From positions 1 to 42,813 of the forward strand of contig NZ_JAICZA010000025.1 of assembly GCF_025933915.1 (NCBI RefSeq): a DNA stretch of 42,813 bases, written 5' to 3'. This document shows positions 21,069 to 32,421 of the stretch, one piece after another. The position numbers and the translations under genes were made by a program. Source of the DNA: Mycobacterium sp. Its GTDB lineage: Bacteria; Actinomycetota; Actinomycetes; Mycobacteriales; Mycobacteriaceae. The notes beneath the pieces were generated by a model. That model searched no databases, had not been told where the DNA came from, and worked only from the letters and a program-made list of their open reading frames with translations. Position 1 is the stretch's first letter, and the number at the start of each line of letters is the position of its first letter.

Positions 21069-21457
21069 GTGGGGCTCATCCCGAAATCGGGCCGGAACTA
21101 CGCCGGCTCGCCCAGTCGATTCTGGACGGAATCGATCCCGCGGTGCGCGCGGCGGCGACGCTGACGGCGGGTGCGGGACCCGGAACCGGCAAGTGCCAGC
21201 AGGTGTGGTGCCCGGTGTGCGCGCTGGCCGCGTTGGCGACCGGCGACCAACACCCCTTGCTCACCGCGATCGCCGACCACAGCGTCGCCTTGCTTCAGGT
21301 GATCCGCGACATCGTCAGTGATGCCAGTGACATCGACCGGGCGTCCAAACCGACACCCGAACCGCCACCCGACCGTCCGCCCGGCGGCGCGACCGACGGT
21401 GGCGATGCCGCCTCGCGGACCCGTTATCAGCACATCCCGGTCACACTGGACGAGTGA
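21065..21457 (+). CDS. Conserved hypothetical protein (Rv2183c-like)
   Basis: 130 aa. The GTG start overlaps the ATPase stop as GTGA. An N-terminal helical part (about 1-35) is followed by a cysteine group KCQQVWCPVCALAALA that could bind a metal. A helix follows, then a Pro/Asp-rich low-complexity tail with DRPPGGATDGG. The C terminus ends RYQHIPVTLDE. It has no recognised domain. Strict coupling to the ArsA-like ATPase suggests a partner or accessory role. Confidence 0.8.
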   Translation: MSGAHPEIGPELRRLAQSILDGIDPAVRAAATLTAGAGPGTGKCQQVWCPVCALAALATGDQHPLLTAIADHSVALLQVIRDIVSDASDIDRASKPTPEPPPDRPPGGATDGGDAASRTRYQHIPVTLDE

Positions 21458-21497
21458 GGAGACCGCGCCGCAGGTGGTCGCTTCTTGTGGGGATGGG

Positions 21498-21503
21498 TAC
21501 AGT
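21498..21503 (+). promoter_or_regulatory. Candidate -10 box upstream of the acyltransferase gene
   Basis: TACAGT (TANNNT type) in the 84-bp gap before the PlsC-like gene would give a leader of about 32 nt containing the Shine-Dalgarno AGAGGGAGGG. The -35 region is not convincing. Confidence 0.3.
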
Positions 21504-21541
21504 TGGCGCAGGACATCAGCGGTTAGCCGAGAGGGAGGGCC

Positions 21542-22270
21542 ATGTGGTACTGGCTATTCAAGTACGTGCTCCTCGGCCCGCTGTTGTCTCTGCTGGGGCG
21601 GCCGAAAGTTGAAGGCCTAGAACACGTTCCGAGTTCCGGACCGGTGATACTGGCAAGTAATCATCTGGCGGTGATGGACAGTTTCTATCTTCCGCTGGTG
21701 GTGCGCCGCCGCATCACGTTCCTGGCGAAGGCGGAATATTTCACCGGCACCGGTGTGAAGGGCTGGTTCCAGCGGTGGTTCTTCACCGCCGTGGGGCAGG
21801 TGCCGATCGACCGTACCGACGCCGATAGCGCCCGGGCCGCGCTGAGGACCGCGCAACAGGTGCTGGACCAGGGCAAGCTGCTGGGCATGTATCCCGAAGG
21901 CACGCGGTCGCCGGACGGCCGGCTGTACAAGGGCAAGACGGGGCTGGCGCGGCTGGCCCTGGAGAGCGGGGTTCCGGTGATCCCGGTCGCGATGATCGGC
22001 ACCAACGTCGTCAACCCGCCCGGGACGAACATGTTGCGGTTCGGCCGGGTCACCGTTCGCTTCGGCAAGCCGATGGACTTCTCGCGGTTCGACGGGCTGG
22101 CCGGCAACCGTTTCATCGAGCGGGCGGTTACCGACGAAGTGATCTACGAGCTGATGGGGCTGTCCGGCCAGGAATACGTCGACATTTACGCGGCCAGCCT
22201 AAAAAAGGGCGGCGACGGTGACGCGGCCGACGGCGAGGCCGTGCGGATTCCCGAGACCGCTGCCGGTTAG
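21542..22270 (+). CDS. 1-acyl-glycerol-3-phosphate acyltransferase-like protein (PlsC family, Rv2182c-like)
   Basis: 242-aa membrane-associated acyltransferase of the PlsC/LPLAT family, predicted to transfer an acyl chain from acyl-CoA to lysophosphatidic acid or a similar acceptor. The catalytic motif NHLAVMDS (H-x4-D) lies near residue 40, FLAKAEYF and YPEGTRSP (the EGTR block) follow, and VIPVAMIGT ends the core. A hydrophobic N terminus may dip into the membrane. The ATG has AGAGGGAGGG just upstream. Its stop overlaps the convergent mptC stop in the four bases TTAG. Confidence 0.93.
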   Translation: MWYWLFKYVLLGPLLSLLGRPKVEGLEHVPSSGPVILASNHLAVMDSFYLPLVVRRRITFLAKAEYFTGTGVKGWFQRWFFTAVGQVPIDRTDADSARAALRTAQQVLDQGKLLGMYPEGTRSPDGRLYKGKTGLARLALESGVPVIPVAMIGTNVVNPPGTNMLRFGRVTVRFGKPMDFSRFDGLAGNRFIERAVTDEVIYELMGLSGQEYVDIYAASLKKGGDGDAADGEAVRIPETAAG

Positions 22271-23547
22271 CCGACGGCGGTAACCGGCGCCAACCGCGGC
22301 GGAGCGGCGTCCCGCGAAACTCCGCGGGCGGTCACGGTGAGGCCGGCCGCGACGATGACCGCCAGCGCCCACCACACGTAGGACATCCCGGCAAGTTGGC
22401 GCCACCAGGCCGCGCTCGCCTCGTGATGCTTGGGCAGCAGCTCGATCGGCGTCCACCTCATCAGCGCCACCCCGATGGCGCTGATGACCATCAGCAGCGC
22501 GTTGCGGCGTCGCCAGGCCACGATTCCCGTCACCAGCACCGCCGGCAGCACCCACACCCAGTGGTGTGACCACGACACCGGCGAGACCACCAGCCCGAAC
22601 AATGCGACGCAGACGAGCGCGAGCGTGGGCTCGTCGGCGCGCAGCACCCGCCGCATCGCCCACACCGTCACCGCCAGCACCAGCAGCGACGCCGCCACCC
22701 ACAGCAGGAAGCGTTCCTGCTGGGACAGCCCAAGCCGCGCGAGGCCGCCGGCGATGTTCTGGTCGGTGTTCAGCGTCGCGGCGCCGATCCGGTCGGTGTG
22801 ATGCAGGGTGTGCGTCCAGTACTCCCATGAGTCGTCCCACGCCAGGGCGAAACCCAGCAGCGTCGCCCCCACGAACGACGCGAGCGCGGTCAACGTCGCC
22901 CGGTTATCGCGGCGCAGCAGGAAATAGAGCAGAAACACCGCCGGCGTCAGCTTGAGCGCCATGCCCAGCCCCAGCAACAGCCCGCGCGGCCACGGCGTGC
23001 GGCGTGGCACGCAGTCGGCGATCACCAGCGTCATCAGCACGACATTGATCTGTCCGAAGGCGAAGTTCGAGCTGATCGGCTCGAGCCAGATCGTCGCCGC
23101 CGCGGCGGCGACGATGGCCAGCCACCACCGGCGCAGCCAGGCCGGGCCGGGCAGCACCGTCGAGGTGCTCCAGACGTCCAGCCGGGTCAGCACGATCACC
23201 GTCGACACGATCAGTAGCACCAACGTCAGGGCGGTGATCGCGACGCTCGCGGCCGGCATGTGCATCCAGGCGAATGGGCAGAACACGATGGCGGCCAGCG
23301 GCGGATAGGTGAACGGCAGATCCACGATCGGGGTGTGGAACATCACGTCTCCGCTGTACAGCGGACGCCCGTCCATCCAGGCCCGGGCGCCCATCTGATA
23401 GACGTCGATGTCGATGCGATAGGGCGTGTGCCCGAACAACTGCCACGCCGCGTAACTCAGCCCCGCCGTGGCCACCAGCCAAACCAGGCCCCACCACAGC
23501 GCCCACCCGGGTTGATTGCCCACGCCGGGCGCCTGCCGTGTACTCAT
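22267..23547 (-). CDS. mptC: Alpha-(1->2) mannopyranosyltransferase of lipomannan/lipoarabinomannan, MptC
   Basis: 426-aa polytopic GT-C glycosyltransferase (GT87-type). It uses polyprenyl-phosphomannose outside the membrane to add the single alpha-1,2-mannose branches of LM and LAM; Rv2181 is the characterised homologue. About ten hydrophobic helices are visible. The first periplasmic loop holds the acidic motif [11 protein letters not shown], and [15 protein letters not shown] and [12 protein letters not shown] are family-conserved. ATG 23547 (MSTRQAPG) fits homology; a TTG at 23556 is in frame. A minus-strand TACGCT lies 10 nt upstream. It is convergent with the acyltransferase gene. Confidence 0.93.
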   Translation of the reverse strand: MSTRQAPGVGNQPGWALWWGLVWLVATAGLSYAAWQLFGHTPYRIDIDVYQMGARAWMDGRPLYSGDVMFHTPIVDLPFTYPPLAAIVFCPFAWMHMPAASVAITALTLVLLIVSTVIVLTRLDVWSTSTVLPGPAWLRRWWLAIVAAAAATIWLEPISSNFAFGQINVVLMTLVIADCVPRRTPWPRGLLLGLGMALKLTPAVFLLYFLLRRDNRATLTALASFVGATLLGFALAWDDSWEYWTHTLHHTDRIGAATLNTDQNIAGGLARLGLSQQERFLLWVAASLLVLAVTVWAMRRVLRADEPTLALVCVALFGLVVSPVSWSHHWVWVLPAVLVTGIVAWRRRNALLMVISAIGVALMRWTPIELLPKHHEASAAWWRQLAGMSYVWWALAVIVAAGLTVTARGVSRDAAPPRLAPVTAVG

Positions 23548-23628
23548 GTCGCACAACAGCGTAATGGGTGCCCGGGCCCGGACACCGCTGGTGCAGCGCG
23601 GCTCCCACGACCTCGGCGCGCGAAGGCG

Positions 23629-23634
23629 TAGGTT
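23629..23634 (+). promoter_or_regulatory. Candidate -10 box of the Rv2180c-like gene (leaderless)
   Basis: TAGGTT lies 6 nt before the GTG at 23641. No Shine-Dalgarno sequence is present, which supports both a leaderless mRNA and this choice of start. Confidence 0.45.
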
Positions 23635-23640
23635 TCAAGA

Positions 23641-24525
23641 GTGCTCCACTCGTTCGTGGGCGAGATGTCCCGATGGTTCGAACATGACATTCACGACCGG
23701 GGCCACCTGCCACTGCTGTGCTGCCTGGTGGCCTTCATCCTGACGTTTTTCGTCACGCGGACGTTCGTGCGCTTCATCCGTCACGGCGTCGAAAACGGCC
23801 GGCCCGCCAGGTGGTGGCACCCGCGCAACGTTCACGTCGGGGGAGTCCACATCCACCACGTGACGTTCGGGGTGGTTCTTACCTTGTTGTCCGGGCTGAC
23901 GCTGGTCACCCTGTCCATCGATGGGCATGAGCCCCAGTTCATGGTGGCCGCCACCTTTTTCGGGATCGGGGCCGCCCTGGTCCTCGACGAGTACGCGCTC
24001 ATCCTGCACCTGTCCGACGTCTACTGGTCCGAGGACGGCCGCTCGTCGGTCGATGCGGTCTTTGCCGCCGTGGCGGTGGCCGGGCTGTTGATGATGGGCC
24101 TGCACCCGCTGATGTTCTTCCTGCCGATCTGGCATGACGCCAATTCGGTGCCGCTGCGGGCCGTGGTGGGCGGCGCCATGGCCTTGACGCTGCCGCTGGC
24201 CGTCGTGGTGGTGCTCAAGGGCAAGGTCTGGACCGGCTTGCTCGGCATGTTCCTCGTGGTCCTGCTGGTCATCGGTGCGGTCCGGCTGTCGCGCCCGCAC
24301 GCTCCCTGGGCCCGCTGGCGGTACTGCACGCAACCGGAGAAGATGCGCCGCGCACTGCAGCGCGAAAGGCGGCTGCGCCGCCCGGTGGTGCGGGCCAAGT
24401 TGTATTTGCAGTGCGCCATCGCCGGCACGCCACGGTTTCCGGACCCCCACGCGGTCGATGCCAGGCTGGACGACGAGGTTCATCCCGCCCCGGCTCCCAC
24501 CGGTCCCATCCTGATCGGCAGATAA
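23641..24525 (+). CDS. Conserved integral membrane protein (Rv2180c-like)
   Basis: 294 aa with about six hydrophobic helices between residues 25 and 220. A His-rich stretch HVGGVHIHHVTFG lies near the first loop, followed by LDEYALILHLSDVYW. His and acidic groups at the membrane face could bind a metal, though no family function is known to me. The C-terminal 70 residues are basic and probably cytoplasmic. The divergent start is 93 nt from mptC, so the two may share a control region. The 56-bp tandem repeat lies just downstream. Confidence 0.85.
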   Translation: MLHSFVGEMSRWFEHDIHDRGHLPLLCCLVAFILTFFVTRTFVRFIRHGVENGRPARWWHPRNVHVGGVHIHHVTFGVVLTLLSGLTLVTLSIDGHEPQFMVAATFFGIGAALVLDEYALILHLSDVYWSEDGRSSVDAVFAAVAVAGLLMMGLHPLMFFLPIWHDANSVPLRAVVGGAMALTLPLAVVVVLKGKVWTGLLGMFLVVLLVIGAVRLSRPHAPWARWRYCTQPEKMRRALQRERRLRRPVVRAKLYLQCAIAGTPRFPDPHAVDARLDDEVHPAPAPTGPILIGR

Positions 24526-24550
24526 GCTCCAGCCCCGCCCGCAGCTGCTC

Positions 24551-24709
24551 GATCGGCCGTCTCCTTTTTCGTGCCGTGCCGGCACTCATCGTCGCCGGCT
24601 GAGCTTGATCGGCCGTCTCCTTTTTCGTGCCGTGCCGGCACTCATCGTCGCCGGCTGAGCTTGATCGACCGTCTCCTTTTTCGTGCCGTGCCGGCACTCA
24701 TCGTCGCCG
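24551..24709. repeat. 56-bp tandem repeat, about 2.8 copies (VNTR-like)
   Basis: Copies begin at 24551, 24607 and 24663. The third stops near 24709 and has one clear substitution (GATCGACC for GATCGGCC). Each unit contains TCTCCTTTTTCGTGCCG, the 10-bp palindrome GTGCCGGCAC and CATCGTCGCCGG. The period is not a multiple of three and the array is intergenic, so it is non-coding. It resembles mycobacterial interspersed repeat (MIRU/VNTR) loci and is likely to vary in copy number. Confidence 0.93.
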
Positions 24710-24712
24710 GTC

Positions 24713-24718
24713 TAGGCT
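24713..24718 (+). promoter_or_regulatory. Candidate -10 box of the exoribonuclease gene (leaderless)
   Basis: TAGGCT lies 7 nt before the GTG at 24726 and only 3 nt after the last repeat unit. The -35 region would therefore fall inside the third 56-bp repeat. No Shine-Dalgarno sequence is present. Confidence 0.45.
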
Positions 24719-24725
24719 TCTTCCG

Positions 24726-25220
24726 GTGCGGTACTTCTACGACACCGAATTCATCGAGGACGGCCGCACCATCGAGCTGATCTCGATCGGGGTGGCCGCC
24801 GAAGACGGCCGCGAGTACTACGCGGTCTCCACGGAATTCGATCCCGAGGGCGCCGGGCCGTGGGTGCGCGCCAACGTGCTGCCCAAGTTGCCGCCCCCGG
24901 CGTCGCAGCTGTGGCGTTCACGCAGGCGGATCCGCGAGGACCTGGAAGAGTTCTTCGGCCTAAATTCAGGCAAGGCGGCCCCTGAGCCGATCGAGCTGTG
25001 GGCGTGGGTGGCCGCCTACGACCATGTGGCCTTGTGCCAGCTGTGGGGCCCGATGCCCGACCTACCGCAGGCCATCCCCCGTTTCACCCGGGAGCTGCGG
25101 CAACTGTGGGAAGACCGAGGCAGCCCGCGGATGCCGCCGCGGTCGCCCGATGCCCACGACGCGTTGGTCGACGCCCGCGATCAGCTCCGCCGATATCGGT
25201 TGATCACATCGGGAGACTGA
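24726..25220 (+). CDS. 3'-5' exoribonuclease, RNase AS type (Rv2179c-like)
   Basis: 164-aa DEDDh exoribonuclease. Motif I is DTEF (Asp6, Glu8), motif II lies in WVAAYDHVALC, and motif III in HDALVDARDQL supplies the catalytic His and Asp. The M. tuberculosis homologue Rv2179c is a characterised RNase preferring 3' adenosine-rich RNA. The GTG start gives the family N terminus RYFYDTEFIEDG. Its mRNA is probably leaderless. A 78-nt gap separates it from aroG. Confidence 0.93.
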   Translation: MRYFYDTEFIEDGRTIELISIGVAAEDGREYYAVSTEFDPEGAGPWVRANVLPKLPPPASQLWRSRRRIREDLEEFFGLNSGKAAPEPIELWAWVAAYDHVALCQLWGPMPDLPQAIPRFTRELRQLWEDRGSPRMPPRSPDAHDALVDARDQLRRYRLITSGD

Positions 25221-25238
25221 GCCGTCGAGCCCGGGTGA

Positions 25239-26687
<1,449 letters not shown>

Positions 26688-26791
26688 CAGCAGTGTTCGC
26701 CGGGCCCGGCCCGGCCACCCGACGCAGAATCGTGTAAAACCATGCGTGGGTTCAGGAGGTGATTGCAACAGCCACCTAACTGGAGGTTGTT

Positions 26792-26878
26792 GTGTATCTG
26801 AAGGCGTTCCCAGATGTTGTTCGTCAGTTTTGGGATCACATCCGCGATGGGATGTGGGCTGCTAGAGCAGTCCGTTGA
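26792..26878 (+). pseudogene. Possible 5' relic of a transposase gene
   Basis: A 28-codon ORF starts at GTG behind a good Shine-Dalgarno sequence (TGGAGG, 26781-26786). Its start MYLKAFPDVVRQFWDHIRDG is reminiscent of the N-terminal helix-turn-helix region of IS30-type transposases. It stops abruptly where it meets the convergent pknL 3' end, overlapping it by 17 nt. The G+C of 26784-26863 is about 51%, far below the flanks. M. tuberculosis has a transposase gene (Rv2177c) in the same aroG-pknL interval, but I cannot show that they are related. A small real gene is the alternative. Confidence 0.45.
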
Positions 26879-28157
26879 GGTTGCTTCCGATGGTCCACGC
26901 CGCGGTCGCGACCAACCCGGTGAGCGCGAGCACCAGCGCCACCCACACCAGCACCATGCGCCGGTTGTGCTGGCGGGTCCACACGAATTCACTGATCGGG
27001 ATACCGGCGAATTCGCCTGTGACGGGCTCATATTCGTAGTCATCGTCGCCGTCATCGTCGGGTTCGGAGTCGGTCGACACCGGACGCTGTGGCTCCGGCC
27101 AATCCTCGGGGCCGCGGGTCAGTTGGCGGGTGGGGTGGCGCACCGGCTCGGGTGGCCCGGGTTGTTGCGCGGTAGGAGGGCGCTGGCCGGTCCGGCTGTG
27201 GTGGAGCGCGGCCGACCTGTGCTGCGCGGAGTTGCGCGGTGCCGGCACCCGAAAGTCCGGCAGCGCAAGCTCGTCGGCAATCGCGTCGAGATCGGCCTGC
27301 ATCTCGGTCGCGTCGGCGTATCGGTCGGCCGGATCGCGGGCGGTCGCGCGCCCCACGAACTGGTCGAACTGCACGGGCACACCGTCGATGACCGCACCGG
27401 GTGCCGGCACGTCGGTGTCCAGTCGCCGGTAGGCGATCGACAACGCCGAGTCACCGGTGAAGGGTGTGCGCCCGGTCAGCAGCTCGTAGGTGAGGATGCC
27501 CGCGGAGTAGACGTCGCTGCGCGGGCTGGCGTCGCCGTCGCGCACCTGTTCGGGTGACAGATACGCCGCGGTGCCCAAAATGACGCTGGTAGAGGTGATT
27601 CCGGCGGCCGCGACGGCACGTACCAACCCGAAGTCGGCGATCTTGACCTCGCCGTCGTCGGAGATCAGCACGTTCTCGGGCTTGACATCGCGATGCACCA
27701 GGCCGGCCCGGTGCGCGGCGGCCAAGCCGCCGAGCACCGGACGCAGCACCGCCGCCACGGCATAAGGCGGCATGGGTCCGCGCTCGCCCAGCAACTCGCG
27801 CAGGGTCCCGCCCTCGATGAGCTCCATCACCAGAAACGGATGCCGCGCGTCGGAGCCCTGGTCGTAGACCGCCACCAGCCCGGGATCTTTGAGCCGGGCA
27901 ACGGTGCGGGCCTCGCGCTGGAACCGGGTCAGGAACTGTTCGTCACCGGCATAGCGAGAATCCATCACCTTCACGGCGACGGGACGGTCGAGCCGGGTGT
28001 CGAGACCGCGGTACACCGTTGAGGTGCCGCCGCTGGCGATCTTCGACTGGATCAGGTAGCGGCCGTCGAGCAAAGTGTTGTCCAAGGGGTCCACCGACGA
28101 AACCTCGGTCCGCTGCCAATGCGGGCCGGCCCGGCCGGGCGGATGAGCTTGGGCCAC
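26862..28157 (-). CDS. pknL: Serine/threonine protein kinase PknL
   Basis: 431-aa receptor-type Ser/Thr kinase. The catalytic domain (about 34-300) has the Gly loop ASGGTSTVYRG, Lys63 in VAVKV, HRDVKPEN with catalytic Asp157, DFG with Asp175, and GTAAYLSPEQ. A Pro/Arg-rich juxtamembrane linker (about 300-375) and an acidic patch follow, then one transmembrane helix (about 403-424) ending four to six residues from the C terminus, so there is almost no external sensor. GTG 28157 is chosen because TACGAT lies 6 nt upstream; GTG 28094 would remove 21 residues. It is divergent from its known substrate gene, the Rv2175c homologue. Confidence 0.93.
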   Translation of the reverse strand: MAQAHPPGRAGPHWQRTEVSSVDPLDNTLLDGRYLIQSKIASGGTSTVYRGLDTRLDRPVAVKVMDSRYAGDEQFLTRFQREARTVARLKDPGLVAVYDQGSDARHPFLVMELIEGGTLRELLGERGPMPPYAVAAVLRPVLGGLAAAHRAGLVHRDVKPENVLISDDGEVKIADFGLVRAVAAAGITSTSVILGTAAYLSPEQVRDGDASPRSDVYSAGILTYELLTGRTPFTGDSALSIAYRRLDTDVPAPGAVIDGVPVQFDQFVGRATARDPADRYADATEMQADLDAIADELALPDFRVPAPRNSAQHRSAALHHSRTGQRPPTAQQPGPPEPVRHPTRQLTRGPEDWPEPQRPVSTDSEPDDDGDDDYEYEPVTGEFAGIPISEFVWTRQHNRRMVLVWVALVLALTGLVATAAWTIGSNLNGLL

Positions 28158-28163
28158 GGGGCC

Positions 28164-28169
28164 ATCGTA
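28164..28169 (-). promoter_or_regulatory. Candidate -10 box of pknL (leaderless)
   Basis: TACGAT on the minus strand lies 6 nt before GTG 28157 with no Shine-Dalgarno sequence. It lies 55 bp from the outward-facing -10 box of the divergent gene. Confidence 0.45.
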
Positions 28170-28224
28170 GGTGCGACCGTGTGATTGGGCGGGAGAACAC
28201 GGGTTCAAGGCGCGTATCAAGGCT

Positions 28225-28230
28225 TACACT
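28225..28230 (+). promoter_or_regulatory. Candidate -10 box of the Rv2175c-like gene (leaderless)
   Basis: TACACT lies 7 nt before ATG 28238, an ideal distance for transcription to start on the A of ATG. No Shine-Dalgarno sequence is present. Confidence 0.5.
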
Positions 28231-28237
28231 TGCGCGG

Positions 28238-28642
28238 ATGAGCAGTATTCCTGCCGGCGACGATGTGCTAGATCCCGACGAGCCGATCTATGACCTGCCG
28301 CGGGTCGCCGAATTGCTGGGAATCCCGGTTACCAAGGTGCACCAACAACTCCGGGAGGGCCATCTGGTCGCGGTCCGGCGCGGCGAGGGTGTGGTGGTGC
28401 CGCAGGTGTTCTTCACCTCATCCGGCGAGGTGGTCAAATGCCTGCCGGGATTGTTGACGATCCTGCACGACGGCGGCTACCACGACACCGAGATCGTGCG
28501 CTGGTTGTTCACCCGGGACCCGTCGCTGACGGTGACCCGAGACGGCAGCCGGGACGCCCTCAGCAATGCCCGTCCCGTCGATGCGCTGCATGCCCACCAG
28601 GCCCGGGAAGTGGTGCGCCGGGCACAGGCGATGGCCTGCTGA
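28238..28642 (+). CDS. DNA-binding regulator, PknL substrate homologue (Rv2175c-like)
   Basis: 134-aa winged-helix DNA-binding protein. The helix-turn-helix is visible in YDLPRVAELLGIPVTKVHQQLREGHL, then VRRGEGVVVPQVFF, and the rest is helical with HDGGYHDTEIVRWLF. In M. tuberculosis the homologue binds DNA and loses binding when PknL phosphorylates a threonine near its N terminus. That residue (in a TLAR context) aligns with codons just upstream of this ATG, so a longer form may exist (GTG 28181, 153 aa). The ATG is preferred because of the -10 box 7 nt away. Convergent with mptA, 10 bp apart. Confidence 0.9.
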   Translation: MSSIPAGDDVLDPDEPIYDLPRVAELLGIPVTKVHQQLREGHLVAVRRGEGVVVPQVFFTSSGEVVKCLPGLLTILHDGGYHDTEIVRWLFTRDPSLTVTRDGSRDALSNARPVDALHAHQAREVVRRAQAMAC

Positions 28643-28652
28643 ACCCCGCCGC

Positions 28653-30194
28653 CTATCCGGCGGTGATCTCGGCCCGCTCGGCGGGCGGCCGGGGAACCCG
28701 GTACAGCGAGTACCACGCGATCAACGCGCAGGCGGTGGCCAGCGAGAAATGCAGCCACGAGTACATGCCATGCGAGCCATCGGGTTTGAAGATCACCATC
28801 ACCCAGGTCGACACACCGCCGATGATCGCCACCGCCCGTCGCGACTGGGCCAGGGGCGCCACGACCGCCAGTGGCCACGAGTAGTACCAGGGCAACGCGG
28901 CCGGGACGAACAGCACCACGATCAGCATCGAGTACGCGATGCCGGTGAGCGCGCCCTTGTCGTCACGACGGAACCGCCACCACAACACCGGCAGCGAGAC
29001 CGCGATGATCGCGATGCCGGCCAACCGCGTGGCTCGAAGGATCGGATAGAAGCTCACCGGAAACAACCCGCTGCCGATCGCGTGGATCAGGTTGGCCGCC
29101 GCGGTCGGCACGGTCAGCCAGTTGATGATCTTCACCGATCCGGCCAGCGCGGTCAGCCACCCCAGGCCCACGCCGGCCAGCGCGGACAGGATCGCGAACA
29201 CGACCGCGAAGACCAGCAGCGACATCGCCGTGGCCGCGAGAAGCGCTCGCGCGGGCCGATATCCCCGCCGGTCGCGCAGGTCCCGCGCCCACACCCACAC
29301 CAGAAAGGGCAGCGCGATGCCGGCGGTCGCTTTGACCGCGATGGCGACGGTGATCAGCGCGGTGCCCGCGACGTGGCGACCGCCGAACGCCAGCGCGATA
29401 CCGGCGGCCATCAGGCCCACCATCAGCATCTCGTTGTGCACCCCGCCCATCAGATGGATGAGCACCAGCGGGTTGAGCACACAGATCCACAGCGCCGTCG
29501 AGGGGTCAGCGCCCAGATGACGCGCCAATCGGGGGGTCGCCCAGATCAACAGCGCCAGACCGGGCAGCATGCACAACCGGAGCAACATCGTGCCCGCCAC
29601 CACGTTGTTGCCGACGATGACGGTGATCAGCTTTGCGACCAGAATGAACGCCGGCCCATAGGGTGCTGTCGTGATCGACCAGATGGGACTGACGTTGTCC
29701 AGCAAGATGTTCGGATTGGCGACCGGTCCGACCGCGTAGGGATCCAGGCCGTCGCGCAGCAAGGCGCCCTGCGCCAGATACGAATAGGTGTCCCGGCTGA
29801 AGACCGGCACCGAGATCAGTAGCGGCGCCAGCCAGAAGCCGGTGGTGGCCTTCATGATGAACTCGGTGGCTCCGTCGGCCAGCACGCGGTGGCCCAGGCC
29901 CAGCCAGGCGATCAGCATGAGACCGACGCCGGCCCACAACACGATCGACGACAGCACCAAGCCGTGACCAAACCGCAGCCAGGACATGTGAATTGACTCG
30001 AGCAGCGGGTCGTGCTGGCGGGTGCTGCCCGCTCCGAGTCCACCCAGGGTGATCAGCACCGACCCAAGTAAGCCGAGTTTCGCCGGACGGGATTCGTCGG
30101 CGGCCACGAATGCCCTCAGTCGCGAAAGCCATTCTCCGCGATCGGGTTTGGCTGTCGGCGAGTCGTCGGCCGGGGTGTCGGTCGGGGTCGTCAT
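28653..30194 (-). CDS. mptA: Alpha-(1->6) mannopyranosyltransferase MptA
   Basis: 513-aa polytopic GT-C mannosyltransferase (GT87-type) that elongates the alpha-1,6-mannan backbone of lipomannan and lipoarabinomannan with polyprenyl-phosphomannose on the outer membrane face. About a dozen helices are visible. The first large loop carries SRDTYSYLAQG and GLDPY, the acidic region typical of the family. GGVHNEMLMVGLM and AALPWYYSWPL are also conserved. The N terminus is polar and cytoplasmic. It starts 4 nt after the idsA2 stop, so polyprenyl synthesis and polyprenyl-dependent mannosylation are probably cotranscribed. Confidence 0.95.
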   Translation of the reverse strand: MTTPTDTPADDSPTAKPDRGEWLSRLRAFVAADESRPAKLGLLGSVLITLGGLGAGSTRQHDPLLESIHMSWLRFGHGLVLSSIVLWAGVGLMLIAWLGLGHRVLADGATEFIMKATTGFWLAPLLISVPVFSRDTYSYLAQGALLRDGLDPYAVGPVANPNILLDNVSPIWSITTAPYGPAFILVAKLITVIVGNNVVAGTMLLRLCMLPGLALLIWATPRLARHLGADPSTALWICVLNPLVLIHLMGGVHNEMLMVGLMAAGIALAFGGRHVAGTALITVAIAVKATAGIALPFLVWVWARDLRDRRGYRPARALLAATAMSLLVFAVVFAILSALAGVGLGWLTALAGSVKIINWLTVPTAAANLIHAIGSGLFPVSFYPILRATRLAGIAIIAVSLPVLWWRFRRDDKGALTGIAYSMLIVVLFVPAALPWYYSWPLAVVAPLAQSRRAVAIIGGVSTWVMVIFKPDGSHGMYSWLHFSLATACALIAWYSLYRVPRPPAERAEITAG

Positions 30195-30198
30195 CGGT

Positions 30199-32406
<2,208 letters not shown>

Positions 32407-32421
32407 CTCTACGCGGCAAGG

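Noticed and set aside
24269..24697. Minus-strand ORF reading through the 56-bp repeats
   Set aside because: The period is not a multiple of three, the encoded sequence is repeat-derived and basic, and it has no ribosome binding site; not a gene.
24551..24709. CRISPR array
   Set aside because: The units are directly adjacent 56-bp copies with no variable spacers and no cas genes nearby; it is a tandem repeat.
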